Positions 35,082-45,319 of a DNA stretch of 64,000 nucleotides are shown piece after piece. Both the position numbers and the translations under genes were made by a program. Source of the stretch: Hoylesella saccharolytica JCM 17484 (GTDB lineage Bacteria; Bacteroidota; Bacteroidia; Bacteroidales; Bacteroidaceae); NCBI RefSeq assembly GCF_000614205.1, contig NZ_BAKN01000002.1, positions 227,397-291,396 of the forward strand, written 5' to 3'. Positions within the stretch are counted from its first letter, which is position 1, and each line of letters opens with the position of its first letter. The notes beneath the pieces are model-generated. The model was not told the DNA's origin. It made no database searches and saw only the letters and a list, made by a program, of their open reading frames with translations.

Positions 35082-36632
35082 ATGGATATAGTTATTGTCG
35101 GCATTATAGCCATAGCAGCAGGAGCGGCTATCGGGCTACTTATAGCTCGCTCAAGAAACAACGAGGGAGCAAACAGCACAGAACAAACAGCGCGTCTGAC
35201 AGAAGAAAACACAAGGCTGGTGGCACATGCTGAAGTGCTGGCGGCTGAGAAAAAGAACTTGGAACAGCAACTGCGTGATAAAGAAGAGATACACAACAAC
35301 CGTATCGACGAACTGAAAAGGCAACATCAAGAGGCAATGGAAACACAGCAGAAGAGTGCCGACACATTGCTGTTGCGCGAGCGAGAACTGCATGCTGACG
35401 AGCTAAACAGGCTCAACACGGGCTACGACCGACAAATGGCAGAACTGAAAGAACAAATCGTAAACGAGCGCAATTATGCCAAAGAGATGATTGATGCGGC
35501 CAATGAAAGCCTGAAAAAGGAAAAGGAACACAGCGAAGCTATGCGTCAGGAGAACGACCGACAATGGACGCAAAAGTTGGAAACACTGAAACAGGAGATG
35601 CAGAAAACAGCGGCTGAGGAGCTGGCAAGAAAGCAATCGGCCCTGCAAGACAATAACCGCACACAGATGGACGAGCTACTGCGTCCTATCAAAGAGCAGT
35701 TTGCTGAATTTAAACGGTCGGTAGAAGAGAGTAAAACGCAAAACGAGGTGAACAAGAAAGAGTTACGCTCGGCCTTTGAAGCAACGATGAAACTGTTTCA
35801 ACAAGAGCAACAACAAACGGTGTTATCGTTGAAAGAGCAAACCGAACGCATCGGAATGGATGCCGCCAACCTGACCAAAGCGCTGAAAGGCGAAAGCAAA
35901 ACACAAGGCGACTGGGGAGAAATGGTACTCGAAATGGTACTCGAAAACAGCGGATTACAAAAGGGAGAAGAGTTTTTTGTACAAGAAACGGTGAAGGATG
36001 AAGAGGGAGGTGCGTACCGTCCGGATGTGATTGTGCGTTTTCCGGAAGGCCGTTCGGTGGTGATAGACTCGAAAGTTTCGCTTACAGCTTACGCTGAAGC
36101 TGTGGCTACCGAAGACGAAAAAGAACGCGAAAGATTATTGCGCGAGCATGCCAAAAGTGTGCGCAAGCATGTAGACGAACTGGCTGAGAAGAGCTATGAC
36201 AAAGTGGTAAGCGATGCCATTGGGTTTGTACTGATGTTTGTTCCTAACGAAAACAGCTATATCGCAGCAATGAAACAACAGCCCGACTTAAGCCGGTATG
36301 CCTACCAAAAACGCATCATTATCATCTCGCCAAGTAACTTGCTCATGGCGTTACAGCTGGCTTACAACCTCTGGCAATATGACAAGCAGAGCAAAAACGT
36401 AGAAAAAATAGTGAAAACGGCTGCCGACTTATACGATAAGGTTGCTGGTTTTGAAGACACCTTTACCGATATCGAAGGGCAGATAGACAAGCTGAACAAG
36501 ACTTTTGACAAAGCAAAAGACCAGTTGTATGAGGGAAAAGGCAACGTAATGCGACGTGTAGAGATGTTGCGTTCGTTGGGTGTTACCCCCAAAAAGCAAA
36601 TTAAGTCGCTAGAAGATACATCCGAAGCCTAA
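35082..36632 (+). CDS. rmuC: RmuC family DNA recombination protein
   Basis: A 516-residue protein. The ATG at 35082 was chosen because it opens directly into a membrane helix (MDIVIVGIIAIAAGAAIGLLIAR); an upstream TTG would add 20 polar residues. About 200 residues of Glu/Lys/Gln-rich coiled coil follow, then the nuclease-like RmuC domain: LTKALKGESKTQGDWGEMVLEMVLENSGLQKGEEF, RPDVIVRFPEGRSVVIDSKVSLTAYAEA. It limits recombination and inversion between repeats in E. coli, which is notable in a repeat-rich window. A very strong terminator follows. Confidence 0.92.
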   Translation: MDIVIVGIIAIAAGAAIGLLIARSRNNEGANSTEQTARLTEENTRLVAHAEVLAAEKKNLEQQLRDKEEIHNNRIDELKRQHQEAMETQQKSADTLLLRERELHADELNRLNTGYDRQMAELKEQIVNERNYAKEMIDAANESLKKEKEHSEAMRQENDRQWTQKLETLKQEMQKTAAEELARKQSALQDNNRTQMDELLRPIKEQFAEFKRSVEESKTQNEVNKKELRSAFEATMKLFQQEQQQTVLSLKEQTERIGMDAANLTKALKGESKTQGDWGEMVLEMVLENSGLQKGEEFFVQETVKDEEGGAYRPDVIVRFPEGRSVVIDSKVSLTAYAEAVATEDEKERERLLREHAKSVRKHVDELAEKSYDKVVSDAIGFVLMFVPNENSYIAAMKQQPDLSRYAYQKRIIIISPSNLLMALQLAYNLWQYDKQSKNVEKIVKTAADLYDKVAGFEDTFTDIEGQIDKLNKTFDKAKDQLYEGKGNVMRRVEMLRSLGVTPKKQIKSLEDTSEA

Positions 36633-36665
36633 GCTCAAAAAGATAGTTTCAACCGACAAAAGATG

Positions 36666-36705
36666 AAAGACCCCGCAAAGAAACAAATTTCTTTGCGGGG
36701 TCTTT
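36666..36705. terminator. Strong bidirectional terminator between rmuC and ackA
   Basis: AAAGACCCCGCAAAGAAA and TTTCTTTGCGGGGTCTTT are exact reverse complements with a four-base loop (18-bp stem). A and T tracts on both ends make it usable for the convergent rmuC and pta-ackA transcripts. Confidence 0.9.
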
Positions 36706-36791
36706 AGTATTTGGGATACGCTTATTCAACAAACAAAAGTGTCTACTCCCCAATGTATTAAAGTATTGAAGACTGTGCCTTCAGAAGGTTG

Positions 36792-37993
36792 TTACTTCTT
36801 TTCGGCAACGATTTTCATCGTGTCGCTGGCAATAACCAGTTCTTCATCGGTAGGTATAACACATACCGTAACCTTCGAATCGGGTGTAGAAATGATGGTT
36901 TCTTCACCGCGAACCTTATTGGCTTCTTCGTCTATCTTAATACCGAGAAACTCTAAATGGCTGCAAGCATCAAGTCGGTACCCACCTGATTCTCACCAAC
37001 ACCTGCGGTCCAAACGATAATATCGACGCCACCCATTGCCGCTGCATACGCGCCAATATACTTTTTGATGCGGTAGTTATACATATCCAATGCCAACCGA
37101 GCACGTTTGTTACCCCCTGCTGCAGCACTTTCTATCTCGCGCATATCCGACGAAATACCTGTAATACCTAACACGCCACTCTCTTTGTTGAGAAAATCGG
37201 CCATCTCTTGGGGTTTCTTTCCGAGCTTATCCATCAGATAGGTAACGGCAGAAGGGTCTATATCGCCTGAGCGCGAACCCATCATTAGTCCCTCAAGAGG
37301 GGTTAAACCCATTGAAGTATCGACACATTTACCGTACTTAATGGCAGCTACGCTGGCGCCATTGCCGATATGGCAGGTGATGATACGCTGGGTTTTGATG
37401 TCGCAACCTAAGAAATCGCACACGCGTTGAGATACATAGCGGTGACTGGTTCCGTGAAAACCGTAGCGGCGAACATGGTATTTTTCGTACAATTCGTAAG
37501 GTACAGCATAAAGAAAAGCGTGTTCAGGCATTGTACTATGAAAGGCATTATCGAACACAACCACTTGCGGCGTGGTGGGCATTAAAGCATCTACGGCACG
37601 AATACCTCGCAAATGACCTGCATTATGTACAGGTGCGAGATCGCAAAGTTCTTCTATTCCCTGCTCCACTTCAGGCGTAACAAGGGTGCTTTCACAAAAT
37701 TTGTCGCCGCCTTGCACCACACGATGACCTACGGCATCTATCTCCGAGAGATCTTTGATGGCACCGATTTCCTTATCGAGCAACGTTTGAAAGACAAAGT
37801 TAACACCCTCTTTATGGTCAGGCATATCGTGCATGATAACCCGTTTTTCGCCATTAGGCAATGTAACTTTAAGGAAAGCCTCATCTAACCCGATACGTTC
37901 TACACCACCGGCAGCCAGCACCGAATGGTCGTTCATATCGTAAAGTTTGTACTTAATAGACGAACTTCCGCAGTTTAATACTAAGATTTTCAT
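36792..37993 (-). pseudogene. ackA: Acetate kinase, frame broken near the C-terminus
   Basis: Converts acetyl phosphate and ADP to acetate and ATP. The ATG at 37993 opens MKILVLNCGSSSIKYKLY, the standard start. The family body is intact through VWTAGVGENQVGTDL; the frame then runs into a stop at 36953. The true tail, ACSHLEFLGIKIDEEANKVRGEETIISTPDSKVTVCVIPTDEELVIASDTMKIVAEKK, lies in another frame and ends at 36792. One missing base near 36969-36971 explains it; restoring it gives 401 codons, the normal 400 residues. It follows pta after 46 bases. Confidence 0.9.
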
Positions 37994-38039
37994 TTCTGTT
38001 GATGAATTTATGAGTTCTTGAGTTAATAAGTTAATGGGG

Positions 38040-39062
38040 TTATGCTTGATGACACTGCTTCGCATCTTGTGCCTGGCATGCTGTGATAGCTATCATATAA
38101 TAAATGTCTTCAACAGAACAGCCACGACTAAGATCGTTTACCGGCCGGGCAATACCTTGCAAAATAGGACCTATGGCAGTAACATTGCCCAAACGTTGAA
38201 CCAGCTTGTAACCGATGTTACCTACTTCAAGGTTGGGCACAACCAGCACGTTGGCGTTGCCGGCGATGGCGCTTCCGGGTGCTTTTTTCTGTCCTATAGA
38301 GGGTACAAGCGCTGCATCAGCCTGCAATTCACCGTCGATACGCAGGTTAGGATCCATTGCTTTGGCCAACCGGGTGGCTTCAACAACCTTATCAACCACT
38401 TCATGACTGGCACTGCCTTTTGTAGAAAAGCTAAGCATAGCCACACGTGGGTCTTCGAAATTAGCCACACAACGAGCGGTACCTGCTGTACAAACAGCGA
38501 TTTGTGCCAATTGTGCAGCATCGGGCATAGGCGTTACTGCGACATCGCCCATTACGATAACACCGTTCTCACCATATTGTTTCTGATCGGTAACAAGCAA
38601 CATTGCACCACTTACACAGCTTACCCCGGGTGCGCATTTAATAATTTGAAGCGCCGGACGCAATGTATCGCCCGTCGTACTAAGTGCTCCGGATATCTGT
38701 CCATCGGCTCCTTCGGTCTTTATAATCATACAACCCAGATAGAGATTGTTCTTTACAAGCTCACGGGCTTGACCTAAAGTCATTCCCTTTTTCTTACGAA
38801 GTTCGGCCAACAAAACGGCATATTCTTCACTCTTGGGATTGTTTAGCGGGTCAATAATTGTAGCCTTGTCAATGTGTGTAAGTCCCCAAGCCTCTGCCAA
38901 CTTGTTAATTTCAGCAGGATTACCAATAAGAATAATGTCGGCAATACCCTCTTCAAGGGCTTTGTCGGCAGCTCTAAGCGTACGTTCTTCAGTAGCTTCA
39001 GGCAGCACAATACGCTGTTTATCACTCTTGGCACGCTCTACAATCTGTTGTAATAAATCCAT
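38040..39062 (-). CDS. pta: Phosphate acetyltransferase
   Basis: A 340-residue enzyme making acetyl phosphate from acetyl-CoA; with acetate kinase it yields ATP by overflow fermentation. MDLLQQIVERAKSDKQRIVLPEATEERTLRAADKAL is the typical opening, followed by GMTLGQARELVKNNLYLGCMII and VLVVPNLEVGNIGYKLVQRLG near the end. It is the short form without the N-terminal regulatory domain. The ATG at 39062 was preferred over a TTG two codons earlier. A TACTTTTG box lies about 70 bases upstream (39130-39137). Confidence 0.96.
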   Translation of the reverse strand: MDLLQQIVERAKSDKQRIVLPEATEERTLRAADKALEEGIADIILIGNPAEINKLAEAWGLTHIDKATIIDPLNNPKSEEYAVLLAELRKKKGMTLGQARELVKNNLYLGCMIIKTEGADGQISGALSTTGDTLRPALQIIKCAPGVSCVSGAMLLVTDQKQYGENGVIVMGDVAVTPMPDAAQLAQIAVCTAGTARCVANFEDPRVAMLSFSTKGSASHEVVDKVVEATRLAKAMDPNLRIDGELQADAALVPSIGQKKAPGSAIAGNANVLVVPNLEVGNIGYKLVQRLGNVTAIGPILQGIARPVNDLSRGCSVEDIYYMIAITACQAQDAKQCHQA

Positions 39063-39129
39063 TGTCAATTGAGTTTTAATTTGTTTATGATAATTATTCT
39101 AAGTACCTAAAAATGCTATTTGAAGATTA

Positions 39130-39137
39130 CAAAAGTA
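39130..39137 (-). promoter_or_regulatory. Candidate -7 box for pta-ackA
   Basis: The minus strand reads TACTTTTG, matching TAnnTTTG, about 68 bases before the pta ATG. Confidence 0.4.
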
Positions 39138-39158
39138 AGAAAAATAAACTGTACAGCC

Positions 39159-39189
39159 TTTGTTTATCGGTCAAAATTTGATAATTTTG
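39159..39189 (+). promoter_or_regulatory. Promoter of the DUF2156-GNAT gene
   Basis: A -33 TTTG (39159-39162) and a -7 TAATTTTG (39182-39189) with exactly 19 bases between match the Bacteroidetes housekeeping promoter. The leader is about 130 bases. Confidence 0.6.
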
Positions 39190-39327
39190 TGTGTTGCGTT
39201 CTCGGGTTGACAGGGTTTTAAGAACCTGTTTCTAAATTTCTGTATGCAGGAAGTAAAGCGAACCTACACAAAATAGCATCAGCTGACCGACTTATAAACG
39301 TATAAACCTCGATTCAAATAAAAACTT

Positions 39328-41097
39328 ATGATAAAATTTAAGGACTTAATGACCGACGACCGCCAACTTATCCAGAGCTATACATTATGGGGCGAGCGTC
39401 AGAACTGCGACCTTTCGTTTGGTAATCTCATCAGTTGGAAATTCCTGTATAACACACAATTTGCCATTGTTAACGACTATTTGGTGTTTCGGTTTCATTA
39501 TAATCGCCATCTAGCGTATATGATGCCGGTAGCCAAACCTCAGCCGCAAGAAGACGGGACCTTTAAGGTAAAACCTTGCGATGAATGTTCTATCGAGGTG
39601 ATAAAAGCTATCAGAGACGATTCAATAGCAATGGGGCACCCCTTTTTGATGATGGGCGTGTGTAATTATATGCGCGATTTGATAGAGCAACGCTTTCCCG
39701 ATACGTTCGACATTAAACCCAATCGAGATTTTGCCGACTATATTTACACCCGAGAAAAGTTGGTGAATCTATCGGGAAAAAAGCTGCAAAGCAAGCGAAA
39801 TCACATCAATAAGTTTAAAAGTCTTTATCCCAATTATGAATACAGAGCGCTTACACCCGATCTTATTCCGCAGTGTCTGGCATTGGAAAAGCAATGGCGC
39901 AAGGTGTCGAAGGATGATACTGACGAAACGGATTTGGATGAAGAACTATCAGAAGAGTTGCGTTCGATGACCCGAGCTTTTAATCGTTGGGACCGATTGG
40001 GACTGGTTGGCGGAACCATCTGGATAGACAACACACTCGTGGCATTTACGTTCGGCTGTCCCATTAACCAAACAACATTCGACGTTTGCGTAGAAAAGGC
40101 GGATGTAAACTATGAAGGAGCTTTCACCATCATCAACCAAGAGTTTGTAAAACATCTGCCCGAAAAGTATTTTTACATCAATCGCGAAGAAGATATGGGT
40201 GATGAAGGCCTGCGCAGAGCCAAAGAATCGTACAAACCCGACATTCTTTTAGAAAAGAATACGGTCATGGAAAAGTATCCATTGGCTGACTTTGAAGATC
40301 AAGACCGCATTAAGGAGGAAACGCGCGAGCTATGGAAACAGGTATTCAACGACTCGGAAAAGTTTATGGATCTCTACTTTAACCGTGTTTACCTGCCTAA
40401 ATATAATATCACTTGTCAAATCAATCGGCATGTTGTGGCGGCATTGCAAACCCTGCCTTATACCTTGCTTTATCACGGTTCGGAGGTAAAAACAGCCTAC
40501 ATTAGTGGCGTAAGTACACATCCGGATTTCCGCCAACAGGGCGTAGCAGACAATCTGATGCGACAGGCACACTTTGATTTGTTCTACAAAGAGGTGGTGT
40601 TTGCAACGCTCATTCCTGCTGAAAAATGGCTTTACGAATGGTATGGAAGGTGCGGATATGCCGAACAAATCACTTGCACACCGCCTCCGACGGGCATTGA
40701 AAAGATGAACTTTGAAACCTTTGACAAGCTGCAACGCACGAAAAACTGCGTATTGTTACACGATCGCGAAGGCTTTGATATCATTCAGGAAGACATTCGT
40801 CTGGCTGGCGCAGACTATCATCCGGCTACCCAACCTGTGCAGGCAATGATTCGGGTGGTGAACGTAAAGCGGGCACTTGAACTTTATCTGAAACACCATC
40901 CCGAAACAAACACCGTGCTGCGGGTGGAAGACGACCACGACATCCCTATGAACAACGCTTACTATATACTAAAAAGCAAACGAGTAAAGAAAACCGACGA
41001 GCCCGATGCCAACGCACTGCGGTTACGCATTGAAGCACTTGCCGACTTTATCTTTAAAGACGAAGGGGCCGAAATGAATTTGATGCTGAATGAATAA
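39328..41097 (+). CDS. DUF2156 domain fused to a GNAT/Eis-like acetyltransferase
   Basis: A 589-residue protein. Residues ~1-295 match the DUF2156 (phosphatidylglycerol lysyltransferase C-terminal-like) fold: FKDLMTDDRQLIQSYTLWGERQNCDLSFGNLISWKFLY, LSGKKLQSKRNHINKFKSLYP, CVEKADVNYEGAFTIINQEFVKHL, YINREEDMGDEGLRRAKESYKPD. Residues ~310-460 are a GNAT with the acetyl-CoA loop STHPDFRQQGVADNLMRQA; the last ~110 residues resemble the sterol-carrier-like end of Eis-type enzymes. In many relatives the two parts are separate neighbouring genes, from memory. The acceptors are unknown. It stands alone, divergent from pta. Confidence 0.8.
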   Translation: MIKFKDLMTDDRQLIQSYTLWGERQNCDLSFGNLISWKFLYNTQFAIVNDYLVFRFHYNRHLAYMMPVAKPQPQEDGTFKVKPCDECSIEVIKAIRDDSIAMGHPFLMMGVCNYMRDLIEQRFPDTFDIKPNRDFADYIYTREKLVNLSGKKLQSKRNHINKFKSLYPNYEYRALTPDLIPQCLALEKQWRKVSKDDTDETDLDEELSEELRSMTRAFNRWDRLGLVGGTIWIDNTLVAFTFGCPINQTTFDVCVEKADVNYEGAFTIINQEFVKHLPEKYFYINREEDMGDEGLRRAKESYKPDILLEKNTVMEKYPLADFEDQDRIKEETRELWKQVFNDSEKFMDLYFNRVYLPKYNITCQINRHVVAALQTLPYTLLYHGSEVKTAYISGVSTHPDFRQQGVADNLMRQAHFDLFYKEVVFATLIPAEKWLYEWYGRCGYAEQITCTPPPTGIEKMNFETFDKLQRTKNCVLLHDREGFDIIQEDIRLAGADYHPATQPVQAMIRVVNVKRALELYLKHHPETNTVLRVEDDHDIPMNNAYYILKSKRVKKTDEPDANALRLRIEALADFIFKDEGAEMNLMLNE

Positions 41098-41226
41098 AAA
41101 GGAACTTTTGAGCCGTTATTCTGTCAAAAGCTACTCATATTCAACATACCTCAACAACGATGTTTAGCTGTTCGGGAGATACAAAACCTGAAAAATAATT
41201 AACAGATAAGATAACTATCGATTTAT

Positions 41227-41395
41227 AAGAGCTATGCTTTAGAGATATAAAAGCATAGCTTTTAGGATGCAAAACCATAGGTTTTAGAACTCAAAAGCAT
41301 ATCTTTTGAATGCCAAAAGATGATGTTTTACACTGCAAAAGATGGTCTTTTGCAACGCCAAAGACATTCTTTATAAGATAAAAGCATATTTTGGG
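41227..41395. repeat. 22-bp-period array, copy 4 (eight units)
   Basis: Eight cores begin at 41227 and repeat every 22 bases: AAGAGCTATGCTTTA, AAAAGCATAGCTTTT, AAAACCATAGGTTTT, AAAAGCATATCTTTT, AAAAGATGATGTTTT, AAAAGATGGTCTTTT, CAAAGACATTCTTTA, AAAGCATATTTTGGG. This is the longest array; units drift away from the consensus to the right but keep the phase. Confidence 0.9.
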
Positions 41396-41465
41396 GTACT
41401 GAAAGAACACTTTTCTTCGTTTAAAAGCACTGCCTTAAGGATATGAGAAACATACGAGTAACCCT

Positions 41466-41646
41466 GCTCGGCATAGGAAATCCCCTCTCCATCTTCCCTT
41501 GAAAGAAGAGGGGTGAGCTTTATTACAACTCAAACAGATTATAAGGCATATACTCTTCCCATCCATTCAGGTTCGCTATCCGCATCAAAAAGAAACTCTT
41601 TGCATCTCTCCCATTAGTAATGGGACGTTAAGGAGGGGTGTAAAAA
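41466..41646. repeat. Interspersed repeat, short form
   Basis: Begins CTCGGCATAGGAAATCCCCT and ends TTAAGGAGGGGTGTAAAA, the same ends as the copy at 63.2 kb, with a diverged middle. Confidence 0.6.
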
Positions 41647-41658
41647 TAACAAGTATTA

Positions 41659-42166
41659 CGTCAGTTCGGTATAAGTAATCCCCTCTCTTTCTCCTCTTTT
41701 CAAGGGGAGAGGTATGCTACATAACCATTCGAAAGCTTATATCAAAAGATTCTACCTATAGAAAGTAAACGATAAAGGTGTGCTGCATAGCCACTTAAAA
41801 GCTTATACCAAGAGAACACTCAATAATTGCAAAGGAGAAACTCGACATATTCCAATAAAGGAATAGGTGTACTACATTACTTGCGTTTTGCTCTTTATAT
41901 GGTGTCTGCATCCTTTCACTTTTTCACCTTTTCACTTTTACTGGGGTAGGTAAGGTAGGGTATAGTAGGTTGAAGTAGGTGGCAGGAGACGGAAAGACAT
42001 ATAAACTTTCATCCTTATTCCTTCCTCCTTCATCCAGGAAATACCCTTTCACCTTTATCCCGGTGGAGGTTAGGAGGGGATGTACCTGTCAGCAGATAGC
42101 GTGAAAAGGTTAAAGAGAGCATTCGGAAATAAATGAATATATGTGTTATGGGTATCATTTTATCCC
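41659..42166. repeat. Interspersed repeat, long form
   Basis: Contains the blocks CGTCAGTTCGGTATAAGTAA, CAAGGGGAGAGG, AACTCAATAATTGCAAAGGA, the TTTCACTTTTTCACC tract, AGTAGGTTGAAGTAGGTGGC, and GGAGGTTAGGAGGGGATGTA, followed by a shared tail (CAGCAGATAGCGTG...ATTTTATCCC). The copies at 52.0 and 52.4 kb share these blocks in order. Confidence 0.8.
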
Positions 42167-42245
42167 GAATTTGAACGCCTTCTTATACCGCCTTTACCGT
42201 TAAATAGTAAAGAATGACCAAGCTTTTTAGCATGAAAAGAGGTAT

Positions 42246-42284
42246 CAAAAAATCGGGGAAACAACCTTTTGGTTGCTCCCCCGA
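42246..42284 (-). terminator. Rho-independent terminator of frdCAB
   Basis: On the minus strand a stem TCGGGG-AGCAACC / GGTTGTTTCCCCGA (small mismatches, 42253-42284) is followed directly by TTTTTT. It lies 26 bases past the frdB stop. Confidence 0.85.
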
Positions 42285-42309
42285 CTTGTTATAAAAGCAT
42301 ATCTTTGTA

Positions 42310-43065
42310 TTAATCGGCCAATTTTGCAGAGATAAACTCGCGATTAAGGCGCGCAATATTGGCGATGGATTCATTCTTAGGACACTCTGCTTCACAAGCA
42401 CGAGTGTTGGTACAGTTACCAAATCCCAGCTCATCCATTGTCATTACCATGGCTTTAGCACGTTTAGCCGCCTCAGGAAGACCTTGCGGAAGGAGTGCCA
42501 GCTGACTTACTTTAGAGCTAACAAAAAGCATGGCAGAACCGTTTTTACAAGCTGCAACACAGGCTCCGCAACCAATACAGGTGGCACAATCCATTGCTTC
42601 GTCGGCAGCTTCCTTAGGAATAAGGATGGCATTAGCATCCTGCGGCTGTCCGGTACGCACGGTGGTGTAACCTCCTGCCTGAATAATTTTATCGAATGCA
42701 CCACGATCTACCATGCAATCTTTAATCACCGGGAACGCAGCCGAACGCCAAGGCTCAACCGTAATAACATCTCCGTCGTTAAAACGGCGCATATAAAGCT
42801 GGCAGGTTGTTGCTCCTGTAGCGGGCCCGTGAGGATGTCCGTTGATGTAAAGAGAACACATTCCGCAGATACCTTCACGACAATCATGGTCGAAAACGAA
42901 AGGTTCGTTGCCGCTTTCTATGAGCTGTTCGTTAAGAATATCCAACATTTCGAGGAACGAAGTATCGCCGGGGATATCCTTCATTTCAAATGTATCGAAG
43001 TGGCCTTTTGCTTTTGGCCCATTCTGACGCCATACTTTGAGCGTGAAATTTATATTTTTATCCAT
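42310..43065 (-). CDS. frdB: Fumarate reductase/succinate dehydrogenase iron-sulfur subunit
   Basis: A 251-residue subunit passing electrons between the cytochrome and flavoprotein subunits. The [2Fe-2S] ligands are C62, C67, C70 and C88 ([10 protein letters not shown]...TTC). The [4Fe-4S]/[3Fe-4S] ligands are in [14 protein letters not shown] (160-173) and [11 protein letters not shown] (218-228). Last gene of frdCAB on the minus strand; the 242-base gap to frdA is unusually wide but shows no gene or terminator. In Prevotella this complex reduces fumarate to succinate as a main anaerobic sink. Confidence 0.95.
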   Translation of the reverse strand: MDKNINFTLKVWRQNGPKAKGHFDTFEMKDIPGDTSFLEMLDILNEQLIESGNEPFVFDHDCREGICGMCSLYINGHPHGPATGATTCQLYMRRFNDGDVITVEPWRSAAFPVIKDCMVDRGAFDKIIQAGGYTTVRTGQPQDANAILIPKEAADEAMDCATCIGCGACVAACKNGSAMLFVSSKVSQLALLPQGLPEAAKRAKAMVMTMDELGFGNCTNTRACEAECPKNESIANIARLNREFISAKLAD

Positions 43066-43307
43066 TTTTACTTTGAGTTTGTGGGTTCTTAAGTTACCAA
43101 ATTGATAAGTCGATAAGTTTTATTTGTCGAGAAATTTTATCATTGTTCAAGTCTTTGGGGGTGTATGTTGCAAGGAAACAGATAGGAAAATTTATATCCA
43201 TCAAGCTAAACCCATGCGCCTTTATCTCACCGGTAAGTCTCTGAAACAGATTCATTCTACATTGAAATACTTAACTTACGAACTCTAAAAACTTAAAAAC
43301 TGCGAGT

Positions 43308-45289
43308 TTACGATTTATAATTACGGGTCTGAACTTTTATAGCTTCATACTCCAAAGGCTCTTTAATGAGTTCGGGTTCTGCAGTATCGTCGCCCTGATA
43401 CTTCCAACAACCCACGTAAAAGAAGTTTTCATCATCGCGTTTGGCCTCGCCTTCCTCAGTTTGATATTCCTCACGGAAGTGTCCGCCACAGCTTTCATTG
43501 CGCGACAATGCATCGTAAGCTTCCAACTCACCCATAATGATAAAGTCACGAAGATGTATAGCTTTATCCAGTTCAATATTAAGTCCTTCTTTGCTTCCGG
43601 GTATGAAAAGGTTGCTGTTAAACTCTTTTCTAAGCTCCTTCATCTTAGCAAGACCCTCGCGTAAACCTTCTGCCGTACGGCCCATACCTACGTGTTCCCA
43701 CATGATATGGCCCAATTCCTTGTGTATAGAATCGACTGAACGTTTGCCTTGTATGCCCATCAGGCGGTCAATCTCTGCTTGTACACCCTTCTCTGCTTCT
43801 TCAAATTCGGGTAAATCGGTAGAAAGTCGCGGCCAAATAGACTGATCAGCCAAATAATTTTGTATGGTATAAGGCAACACAAAGTAACCGTCGGCCAAAC
43901 CTTGCATCAGTGCAGAGGCTCCCAAACGGTTGGCTCCGTGATCTGAGAAGTTACATTCACCAATAGCAAAAAGACCTTTTATCGATGTCATCAATTCGTA
44001 ATCGACCCAAATTCCACCCATTGTATAATGGATTGCAGGGTAAATCATCATCGGGTTATAATACTTTACACCGTTAATTTCATTGGCCAACTCACCCGGA
44101 TTAACATCGGTAATTTCTTCATACATGTCAAAGAGGTTACCATAACGCTGCAAAATGGCATCCAATCCAAGACGTTCAATACTCTCGGAAAAGTCTAAGA
44201 AGACTGCCAAGCCTGTGTTATTGACACCAAAACCTTTGTCACAACGTTCTTTTGCTGCACGTGATGCAACGTCACGAGGTACCAAATTACCGAAAGCAGG
44301 ATAGCGACGCTCTAAGTAATAATCACGATCCTCCTCCGGAATATCCGATCCCTTCTTCGTTCCTGCCTGTAATGCCTTGGCATCTTCAATCTTTTGGGTA
44401 CCCAAATACGACCATCGTTACGCAAAGACTCGGACATCAGCGTGAGCTTAGATTGCTTATCACCGTGTACAGGAATACAAGTGGGGTGAATTTGAACATA
44501 TGAAGGATTAGCAAAATAGGCTCCCTTACGATAACATTGAATAGCAGCCGTGCAGTTGCAACCCATCGCATTGGTCGAAAGGAAGTAGGCATTACCATAT
44601 CCACCGGTAGCAATCACCACCGCATTGGCAGAAAAACGCTCGAGCTTACCGGTGATAAGGTTCTTTGCAATGATACCGCGAGCACGATCGTCAACAAGAA
44701 CCACATCTTGCATTTCATAGCGTGTGTAGAGCTTTACCTTACCAGCGTGCACCTGACAGCTCAACGCCGAGTAAGCACCAAGCAGCAGTTGCTGTCCGGT
44801 TTGACCCTTTGCATAAAACGTACGACTAACTTGCGCGCCACCAAACGAACGGTTTGCAAGCATACCACCATACTCACGAGCAAATGGAACACCTTGCGCC
44901 ACGCATTGATCAATGATACTGTTGCTTACTTCAGCTAAGCGATAGACATTAGCTTCACGAGCGCGGTAGTCGCCACCTTTGACCGTATCGTAGAAAAGAC
45001 GATAAACAGAGTCGCCGTCATTTTGATAATTCTTAGCCGCATTGATACCGCCTTGCGCTGCAATGGAGTGCGCACGACGTGGCGAATCTTGAATGCAAAA
45101 GTTGAGAACGTTAAATCCCATCTCGCCAAGAGATGCGGCAGCACTGGCTCCAGCCAGTCCTGTTCCAACAACAATAACATCCAATTTGAGTTTATTCTTT
45201 GGGTTAACCAAGCGCTGATGTGCCTTATAATTGGTCCATTTTTCAGCTACGGGTCCTTCAGGAATTCTTGAATCTATTTTAATAGTCAT
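43308..45289 (-). pseudogene. frdA: Fumarate reductase flavoprotein subunit, frame broken by one base
   Basis: The N-terminal frame starts at 45289 ([18 protein letters not shown]) with the FAD motif [19 protein letters not shown] and the flavin-linked [15 protein letters not shown], through DGRIWVPK. The C-terminal frame continues [35 protein letters not shown]... with the substrate-site region MGGIWVDYELMTSIKGLFAIGECNFSDHGANRLGASALMQGL. The break is at 44392-44395 in a short A run (coding strand), where one A is missing. Adding it gives 1983 nt, 660 residues, the normal size. All catalytic regions are otherwise intact. Confidence 0.92.
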
Positions 45290-45319
45290 AATCTTTATAT
45301 CTTTTTATCGTATGATGAA

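Larger units (their letters stand above)
41098..42245. other. Long non-coding gap with the eight-unit array and two interspersed repeat copies
   Basis: The gap lies between the convergent DUF2156-GNAT and frdB genes. It holds the array (41227-41395), a short repeat copy (41466-41646), a long copy (41659-42166), and then the frd terminator. No gene was recognised. Confidence 0.6.

Noticed and set aside
43066..43307. A gene or small RNA in the wide frdA-frdB gap
   Set aside because: No frame, strong hairpin or promoter box was found; it only looks unusually long for an operon.
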